A model generated the notes under the pieces. It worked only from the letters and a program-made list of their open reading frames with translations. It was not told where the DNA came from and made no database searches. Below are positions 56,750 through 64,000 of a DNA stretch of 64,000 bases, piece by piece. The stretch comes from Ampelocalamus luodianensis. Its lineage: Eukaryota > Streptophyta > Magnoliopsida > Poales > Poaceae. Position 1 is the first letter of the stretch. Every line of letters begins with the position of its first letter. A program made the position numbers and the translations under genes. The DNA lies in NCBI GenBank assembly GCA_036346255.1, contig CM070626.1, forward strand, positions 16,020,001-16,084,000. Reading direction: 5' to 3'.

Positions 56750-58200
56750 TGAGCCACCAAGAAGCGCCACACGCATCACCGATCTGTGCCGCTCGCATGC
56801 GCGCACTTCTCAGCTACGTCGGCGTCATACGCCATTGTCTTGGTACATGTGCCGAACCGCCGCCTGCATGTGGCCCTGCGCGCTACCTCATCGGCCCCGA
56901 ATGGCCCCCGCGCCGCATGGCTACCGCCGCCTGCACGCGGCCTCGTGTCTGCCCATGCACTGTTGGCTCTCGAGGTCGCGCCCGCCGCACGCCATGCCTG
57001 AACGTCGTAGCGCGGTGCATCCACGCCCGTAGCGATGCGCACGCACGCTCCACTGCTCGAAGCAAGCACCGGCCAGCCGCCGACCCTTCCCGCACGCGCA
57101 CGCATGGTTGGCTGTGCAAACGACACGCATCGCCGCGCCTCGAAGGCCGATCGCGCCGTAGCGCCTCGAAGACCACCCGCGCTGCAACGCCGTGACTCGT
57201 AGGTCTCTCGCGTCGTCGCATCGTGTGTCGCACATGTCCGGGCGCCCACTGCGCCGTCGGCCGTCGCCAAGGGCCCCTCCGGAAGCCCGCGCGTGTGCAA
57301 CTGCCGTCGAGTCCGCACTTGAAGTCGCTGGCTCCCGCATGGGGCACCCCGTGCCACCGTCGGAACACGCCCGGCGTCGCCGCCTCGAGCCGCGCCCACG
57401 CCGACCCCGCAAAGGCTGCGCCACTGGCTCCGCACCGGTCGCCCACGCTTGAAGCACCGCCACGCCACTGGCTTCGCGCCGGCCGCACCTCCCGTCTGCT
57501 CGCACTCGCGCATGAAGCACGTCGTCGCCATCGGTGAATAGGGGTAGGGTTTCCCTACCCCTTACCCCTTTTACCCGGCCGCTGTTTGGGCCATCATGGG
57601 TCGGCCCGGAAAGAATTCTCGAAGAAAAGGAAAGAAAGAAAAGGCCAGGGAATAAACGGGCCGACCCATGAGAATTCCAGGAAGGCCAAATGGGCTAGGC
57701 CCATTTGATTTTGGGAGAAAACGAAAAAAATAGAAAAATCCTAAAATTTGCAAAAATAATCTTGGAGTTCTGAAAATTACGAGGAAATATTTTGAAAAGA
57801 AATTCTTGCAGAATAACCCCTCATAAATTGGAAAATTATGTGAAAAATTCTCAGAATTGAAATTTAACGGTTTAACCCCCTAAAAATTGCAGAATTCTTT
57901 GAAAAATCATATTCCAGCAGAATAGGGCATCGGGAATTCAAATTTTGAATCTTTTTGAGCATTTGAAGCATGTTTAACATTAACATTATTATTTCTATAC
58001 AATTTATATATTGTATTTGCTGTTTTGATTATCTGTGGTTGTTTATATTGCTTTTAATTACTAAAAATAGCAGTAAATCATGAAAAAATACATAGAAAAA
58101 TACGGGATCATGAACCGGGAGTTCGAAGAACATCATGAGAATTTTGTAACTATTTTACGCTGATTACCAGCAGTAATCTTATGAACTCTTTATATGAATA
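56750..58200 (+). other. GC-rich then AT-rich leader of the copia element
   Basis: 56750-57540 is strongly GC-rich and open for up to 251 codons on the minus strand and shorter stretches in all frames. Peptides are Arg/Ala/Cys-rich without any family motif. 57570-58200 carries the same AT-rich phrases (TTTAACCCCC, GCAGAATTC, GAAAATTACGAGGA) as 31440-31890. No gene is called. Confidence 0.6.
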
Positions 58201-58206
58201 TGAAGA

Positions 58207-58740
58207 TGACTGGCATTACGAACCAAGAGTTCGAAGAACTGACCCAGCATGGCCAAAAATTTGTACAGAATTTGTACCAATATTCAACTCTGTAGTAGTA
58301 TAATCACGGATGCGGTGCAATCCGCATACAACTATCGTCAAGATAGCTACAAGGAGTATGCCAGATTAATTGACAGCATGCAAGTTGCGGAGGCTCAAGA
58401 TGATATTCTAAGAAAGAACTACATCTCACAGCCACCTAGTAGTAATGTTGGCCATGAAGCTAATGCTAGCAGCTACAAGGTGATGAAGCCTCTCACGAAG
58501 GAGAGGGGCAAGAAGGGTAAGGTCGTGGGTCGCACGTTATTAATGTTTTTTAGTCTAAGAAAAAGGGCAAAGGACAGCATGAGACGCACCTCGCCCTTGC
58601 AGGCACAGAGGGTCCACAGCCATTAGTTGCACTCATGGATATGGATAGCCCAGTAGCCGCCCCCATCTCCCCTCCTTTGGACATCGCAGCAGCCGCAGCC
58701 GTAGTTGCCTAAGAGGAGAAGGCTGCCATGGAGCAGATTC
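58207..58740 (+). pseudogene. Copia gag, internally deleted
   Basis: A start (MTGITNQEFEELTQHGQ) is fused to the middle of gag near 58257, deleting the WASYVEIVLGAK block. The tail resumes with KKKGKGQHETHLALAGTEGP and MDMDSPVAAPISPPLD near 58560-58670. The zinc knuckle is gone. Several stops are present. The joined piece leaves a 125-codon frame (58249-58626) that is mostly out of the gag frame. Confidence 0.8.
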
Positions 58741-58949
58741 AGGCAGAAGTTTCTACATACTTCGCTGATTCGATTTGGTGCACGCATTGCACTTAGATCT
58801 TTTTACAGTCACTTGCACTTTGTGACTGAAACAGAACATTGAATTATTTTATTCTTTGAGTAATGGTTGTAAACTCTAAGAGAGCAAAGCATTAAATTCT
58901 TATTATAAATCCTGCAAAGCTTATTTCTCATATTTATAATAACAAGTTA

Positions 58950-59272
58950 TGTTCTGGTATTTGAAGTATCAAAACTCGTGTGGTGCCCTATCGAGGAAGT
59001 GTGCTTAGCAGATAGCGACACAACGAATACCACCTTAAGAGTGACGAATTTTTTCAGTCCATCAGCAAGAATGTTGGTAGTCTTACGATAATCACAGGCA
59101 GCGATACTTGTATAATAGGCTCAGGAAGGGCCACAATTATACTCCCGATGAGTACAACTTTGGCCATTAAAGAAGTCTTGTTGTACCTAGAATCGACTAG
59201 AACTCGCAAGGATATTCGCGCTAACGGTTTCCACATAGAGACTGAAGAAAAGAATGGTAAAAAATACCTACT
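58950..59272 (+). pseudogene. Copia protease/GAG-pre-integrase region, split by a nested LTR
   Basis: CLADSATTNTTLR near 59010-59040 stands where copia proteases have D-S-G/A-x-T-x-H. LAIKEVLLYLESTRTRKDIR near 59160-59215 and NGFHIETEEKNGKKYLL near 59222-59272 are the segment before integrase. The frame stops at the LTR inserted at 59273 and picks up at 62556. Confidence 0.75.
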
Positions 59273-62200
59273 TGTAACAGCCCAAATTTCAATTTCAGTA
59301 AAATTTAAAAATTTACTTATGTTTGTGGATTTTCCTGGATTTTCAAAAGCTTTTTATAAATATTTTACAGCTAAACCAAATTTATTTACAAAATTAAAAG
59401 CCAGCAAATAGTTGGAAATAATTTTATTAAGTCCAGAATGAGTATGGGAATTTCTGTGAATTTTTCCATAATTTTTGGAAGTATTTTGCTATTTTCTAAA
59501 GCCTAAATGAATTAACGTAATTAAAACAATTGAGAAATCAAAAGAAATCTTCAAAACGATTGGGCCGAAACCTAAAATCCTGCCCAAACTCCACTCCACA
59601 AGAGCCCAAAACGCCGAGCCGCGCTCTCTCTCCCCATCTCATCGACACCGAGACCCCACCTGTCACTTCACACGCACGCGTAAAAACCACCGCAAGTTCG
59701 CCCACCGTTGATTTCAATCCAACGGTCGACCACGAATCTTCGCGAGGTCCGAATGTTATCATCAACGTGAGCCGTGCGATCTTAATCCAACGGCCGCGCC
59801 AAATTTTCACTTACCGCCGCTCGGCCAAATCCCACCAGGCGATCTTAATCCAACAACGCCTCGAGATTCACTTACGCCATGATCTAATCTCGACCGACGT
59901 TGAAAATCGGACGCCCGCACCATCGCCTTCCTCGCTTCTTCTTCCTCGCGCCGCAACAACCGCCCGCCATTCCCCGCAAGCACCGAAGCCGCTAACGGTC
60001 TCCTCGCACGCCCGACTTCCCGCGACGCGGCGCACGAGATCACATCCACCTCCGCCACTTTTTCCCCGTCTCCTCTCTTCTCCGCGACGGTTACGCACGA
60101 CGCCGCAAACCGCCGCCGCACGACCCCACCTCCCCACGCCGCCGTGAGCCACCTAGCCCTATAAAAGGCACCACCGGAGCGCATTTACGCTCATCTCATC
60201 TCTCAACTCTCATTTCCGCTGAGCTCTACCGCCACCGATCGTGAGTTTAGGGTTTTCGCCGCCGCGAAAAACTCCAAGTTTCACGCCGCAACGCCGCCAA
60301 GCCGCCGTGGTCTCGCGCCATCGTCTTCACCGACACCGAGCCACCTCGGACCCTTCATCACTCCGAGCGCCACCGAACTCCGTTGTCGCCAACACCAACC
60401 TCTCCGCGCCAAAAGCTCGCCGGCCAACTCCGGCGACCATTCGCGCCAAAACGGTACCATCGTGTTCGCTTTATCCTCTGCAAGTTGCGACCACTCACCC
60501 CGCCGGAGCCGCCGATCGCCGTTGTTTCCGCCGCGTCAAAACGCCGCCGCCGCTCACGCCGACGCGGCTTTGCCACCTAGGCGCCACATCACCTTCTCGC
60601 TTGCGTGGCGCACACGCCGCCCCATCGGCCGCCACACACACACACGTGGCCAGCCCACCGCACCGTCCTTCCCTAGGCTCGGTGGACTTGGTCCACATGG
60701 GCCGAGTCACTGACTCATGGGGCCCACCTGTCAGAATTCAATTTTAAATCTTTTAATCCCGAAATACTGTAGCTGATGTAATCATTGCGCAATAAATGGA
60801 TTTTCAAGAGGAAAATAATTCGAAATTCAATAAAATTTCAGATTTAGATATAAACTTCAAAAATTCATAACTTTTGCATACGAACTCCAAATTGGGTGAT
60901 TCAAATTGCAAAATTTATATAAAATTATAATCTAGCTAACTAAACCAAAATATTTCAGTTTGGAGTTAATTTGAACTATGTTTTTGAATTTATTTGAATT
61001 TGAATATTGAATTTGTCGATTTTACGTCAGATAGACTTCGACGACTCAGGAGAGTTCGATCAAACTCAAGATTTAGAATTTCAAGACATCGACCAAGGCA
61101 AGTTACACCATTGACCATATTGCCCCTATTATTTTAAGTTATTTTCAGTTTTAAATTCCTTATTGCATGCATATGTTGTTATAAATATTTTAATATCCTG
61201 TTTACATATAGTTAATTCCATATGTTATTGTATGGCCAAATTTGAATATTGTATCTCGACTACCTTGATACCATAGGCAAGATATTACCAAAATTCAAAT
61301 ATCTCGCTTAGCCAAGCTTAGTCCACATTTACTGAATTTGGGAGGGTTTACACCATTTCTACAAATTGTTTTCAAACTTGACATTGTGGTATTGTCTTAC
61401 CACATGAGTTTAAAATGAAGTTTTATTCAAAATAAAATCAAAATGGGTTTGGACTTGGGCGAAATGGTCTGAGTGGTGGGTGCAGTTCATGCACGGGTTT
61501 GATCCGTTAAGATCAAAGCCCATGGGTTGTAGGAATGACGCCAAGTCAATTGAGGACCGGCTTTGAGCCGCTTATTGCTATGCCATAACGCATCACCACA
61601 TGTCCTGTATGGGCAGGATTTGGCTAACTAATTTGTGGTGTCCTAGTATATTTATGTCATGTGATTTTGTGGGTGTCGGTTAGACGCTTTATTCCCACTT
61701 GGCGCAAGAGGGGCTTCCTGAGGACTCGCCGCTCAAAGGAGCGAAACCTTAGCGCATGAATGTACTAGGATAAAACATTGTAAAGGCCTCATGGTAATCG
61801 CCACCACACGCCTACGGAAGCGTGAATTGGCCGACATAACGAGCATGTCACCTCGTGTGGGTAAAGTTGTACCAACTCGCAGAGTAGAAACTATTCGAAT
61901 AGCGCGTCCATGGTCATGGACATGCTAGTAGGGCCACTTAAAGTTAGAATTGTTTTTGGTTTTAAATGCTTTATTAAATGTTGAGGATGGTTAATCCTTA
62001 TGAAAATTTAAGCGGAAGCCAAGTGTTAGGAGGATCCTTCACTTTATCATTGGAGGTTATCCACATTATATCATTGTCATTTCAAAATATGATTTTATCC
62101 ATAGTATAAAATTGCCTTAGAAACTACTATACTTATTCAAACTAAAATGTCGTTTATGCAAAACAACCCCGCCATACTCACTTGTTTCTTATGCATGCAT

Positions 62201-62555
62201 TTAAATTCAATATTGGGTGTGACTTATGAGCACGGTAATAGTGCTCACTCTGTCGAATAAATCTTATTCAGAGAAGATCGCTATCTTGACGTGAGGACCC
62301 TGACGAGTAGGCCTTTCGACCTGCACGATTGCTGTGGCGCATCGTGGCTCCCACTATTATGTTATTTCACTGTGTTTATCATTTGACATTTGATATTATT
62401 ATTCGCACTTATTTGTATTAAACATTATTTATTTAATGTCATTTACGCTGATATGAATGTGATATTCATTTTTGTGAGACTGTACACTGGAAATCCTGGA
62501 CTGGTGTTTGAACACAGAGAATTCGGGATCCTTCGCTCCCGGGTTCGACACTACT
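59268..62555 (+). mobile_element. Family B gypsy solo LTR with TSD CTACT, nested in copia pol
   Basis: The LTR runs from TGTAACAGCCC at 59273 to GGGTTCGACA at 62550 (3278 bp). It is flanked by CTACT on both sides (59268-59272 and 62551-62555). No internal region remains, so the full element was reduced by recombination between its two LTRs. It matches the minus-oriented LTR at 12516-15949 in its AT-rich start and its 3' half, including CTATTCGAATAG at 61891-61902. Confidence 0.92.
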
Positions 62556-63900
62556 CATTACAAAGTGTGAGAAAGTAAAAAAAGAGTATTAGAATAACTT
62601 CGTTCATATGAAATTGGGTTATACTACACTAATATTAAGGCACCCGCAGCTTATACTACCCTGAAAATCGTATTTAGAAGCTCTAGACTTTTCTATTTCT
62701 GGCATAATAGATTATGCCGCCTAGATCTTCGGATGATGAGAAATATAATTAACAATTCACGGGAACATAGTATAAATGTAAATAATTTTCCGAATCAGAA
62801 AGATTTTGTGTGCCCTGCAAGTGCCATCGGGAAATTAATTACTAGACCTTCTCCTCTGAAAGCAAAGGATAAAGTCCCTGCATTCCTGGAACGTATCCAG
62901 GGAGATTTTTACGATCCTATACAGGCCCTATAAGAGCCATTTAGGTATTTTATGGTGCTCATCGATGCTTCCTCGTAATGGTCACACATATGTTTATTGT
63001 CTATGAGAAACCACGCTTTTGCAAGGCTAACCTCGCAGATAATTAAAATTAGAAATAATTTTCCTAACCATCATGTGAAGTTCACCACAATAGACAACAC
63101 CAGAGAATTTACTTCGAAGGCCTTTGATGATTATTACATGGAAATGAGAATTAAAGTTGAGCATTCCGTACCGCATGTCCACACCTAGAATGGACTAACA
63201 TAGGCATTAATTAAAAGGATTGAATTTATTGTCCGACCACTTTAAAGAATTGTAATTTACCAACTACATGTTGGAGACATACAGTCCTGCAAGCAGCAAC
63301 TCTCATCAATTTTAGACCGTCGGCATATAACATCCATTCACCTATGCAACTAGCGCAAGGGTCAGCACCGAAAACTTCTCATCTTTACAGGTTTGGTTGC
63401 AAGGTTTATGTACCTATACCACCACCGCAGCGAGCTGTAATGGGCCTTCTCCGAAAGTCTAGGATATACGTTGGTTATGAGACAACATCCATAATTAGGT
63501 ATTTGGACCCTATGACGCGAGATTTGCATACTGCCCGATTTGCTAATAGTATATTAGATGATGATTGTTTCCCATCATTAGGGGGAAGAAATCAACCCTT
63601 TGATGAACAATATCGAAACATAACGTGGCGAGCCACGGAAAGTACAGAAGACAATTGAAGTCCATACACATGACCCGCGCACTAGTGAAGCAAATAGAGA
63701 AGTCCAGAAGATAATTGAAATCTAGAAGATAATTGAAGTCCAGAAGATAATTGATTTGTAAGCATTAGCGAATCAACTACCTGACCACTTTACTTATTTG
63801 AAGAGCATGACCAAGTTGCATGTGTCTCCACACAATGCATCGGAGAGAGTTAAAATACCGATGAAGGTATCCCTAATCCTGTCCTAAGGCCTCAGAAAGG
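62556..63900 (+). pseudogene. Copia integrase and linker to RT, broken
   Basis: Continuing from 59272, FVCPASAIGKLITRPSPLKAK and FLERIQGDFYDPIQAL (about 62805-62930) lead into the integrase core: a MVLIDASS stretch near 62955, TTIDNTREFTSKAFDDYY near 63085 and SVPHVHT near 63165. The C-terminal part HLYRFGCKVYVPIPPPQRAVMG (near 63380) and FANSILDDDCFPSLGG (near 63540) is clear. Stops near 62931, 63187 and 63250 and small gaps break the frame. After 63660 the linker before RT is readable only in pieces (LANQLPDHFTYLK near 63765). Confidence 0.85.
63702..63755. repeat. 18-bp tandem repeat, three units plus one upstream copy
   Basis: Units at 63702, 63720 and 63738 (GTCCAGAAGATAATTGAA type), with a diverged copy at 63642-63659. 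The period is a multiple of three and repeats VQKIIE in the copia pol linker, so the expansion would have kept the frame. Confidence 0.85.
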
Positions 63901-64000
63901 ACGAGAACTCTAGTCCCTCGAATCCGAAGTAATTGGGGACGCTTGGTGAAAAAGGATAAGAGAGACTTAACACAGCCGATCACTGAAGTTCCCCATAACC

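Larger units (their letters stand above)
56208..64000 (+). mobile_element. Second Ty1/copia element of the same family, runs past the window end
   Basis: 5' LTR at 56208-56465, primer site, GC-rich leader (56750-57540), AT-rich leader, gag remnant, protease region, then (after a nested LTR at 59273-62550) integrase and the linker to RT. Its LTR, leader layout and gag tail match the element at 30297-34413. Here the integrase is kept but gag is gutted, the reverse of the other copy. The 3' LTR lies beyond 64000; the expected flanking duplication would be the GTTTA at 56203-56207. Confidence 0.85.

Noticed and set aside
56776..57531. A 251-codon minus-strand open frame, with overlapping 199-201-codon frames
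   Set aside because: All frames are long because the region is very GC-rich. The peptides are Arg/Ala/Cys/Gly-rich without motifs, and the region is the leader of a copia element.
60241..60747. 168-codon plus-strand frame
   Set aside because: It lies wholly inside the family B solo LTR bounded by the CTACT duplication; the composition effect is the same as in the other LTRs.

Overview
The window looks like nuclear DNA of a flowering plant, most probably a grass. The reasons are the GC-rich first exons with a 5'-to-3' GC drop, the short AT-rich introns with GT/AG borders, and the dense nesting of Ty3/gypsy, Ty1/copia and L1-type LINE sequences, with small MITEs inside introns. No bacterial operons, rRNA, tRNA or CRISPR arrays were seen. 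The species cannot be fixed from sequence alone.

Layout. 1-19726 is a pile of gypsy LTRs from two related families with very long LTRs (about 4.1-4.4 kb for family A, about 3.3-3.4 kb for family B). They surround one decayed minus-strand gag-pol region (4396-7710). 19727-22560 is the 5' part of a Tat-like gypsy element (LTR, primer-binding site, broken gag). 22561-27243 is a decayed L1-type LINE. 27465-28039 holds a small minus-strand gene, probably of the plant PNRC-motif type. It carries a compensating pair of frameshifts, and its 5' leader is split by a short-LTR non-autonomous retroelement (28045-29969, TSD GGGAG). 30297-34413 is an internally deleted copia element (TSD AATAC). 36515-37847 is a second copy of part of the LINE that shares its stop codons.

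Two host genes look intact. At 38938-42401 (+) is a nine-exon gene for a chloroplast-type, circularly permuted YlqF/DAR GTPase (370 aa, like Arabidopsis DGP3/EMB3129). At 43193-52813 (-) is a twelve-exon gene for a PSI1-like protein (644 aa; N-myristoylation motif, DUF3475, DUF668). They are convergent, with about 0.8 kb between their stop codons. Intron 1 of the GTPase gene holds two MITEs. Intron 1 of the PSI1-like gene holds a 3'-truncated gypsy element flanked by a perfect 273-bp duplication of the intron itself.

From 56208 to the end lies a second copy of the copia family. Its gag-protease-integrase sequence is split at 59273-62550 by a family B solo LTR with a clean 5-bp target duplication (CTACT). 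The host genes share no pathway that can be seen here. The main story is serial transposon nesting and the repair scars it leaves. I found no convincing new multi-gene system. The best leads are the 273-bp duplication around the truncated retroelement, the compensated frameshifts in the PNRC-like gene, the LINE duplicated after it was already dead, and a 12-bp palindrome kept in all five long LTRs.
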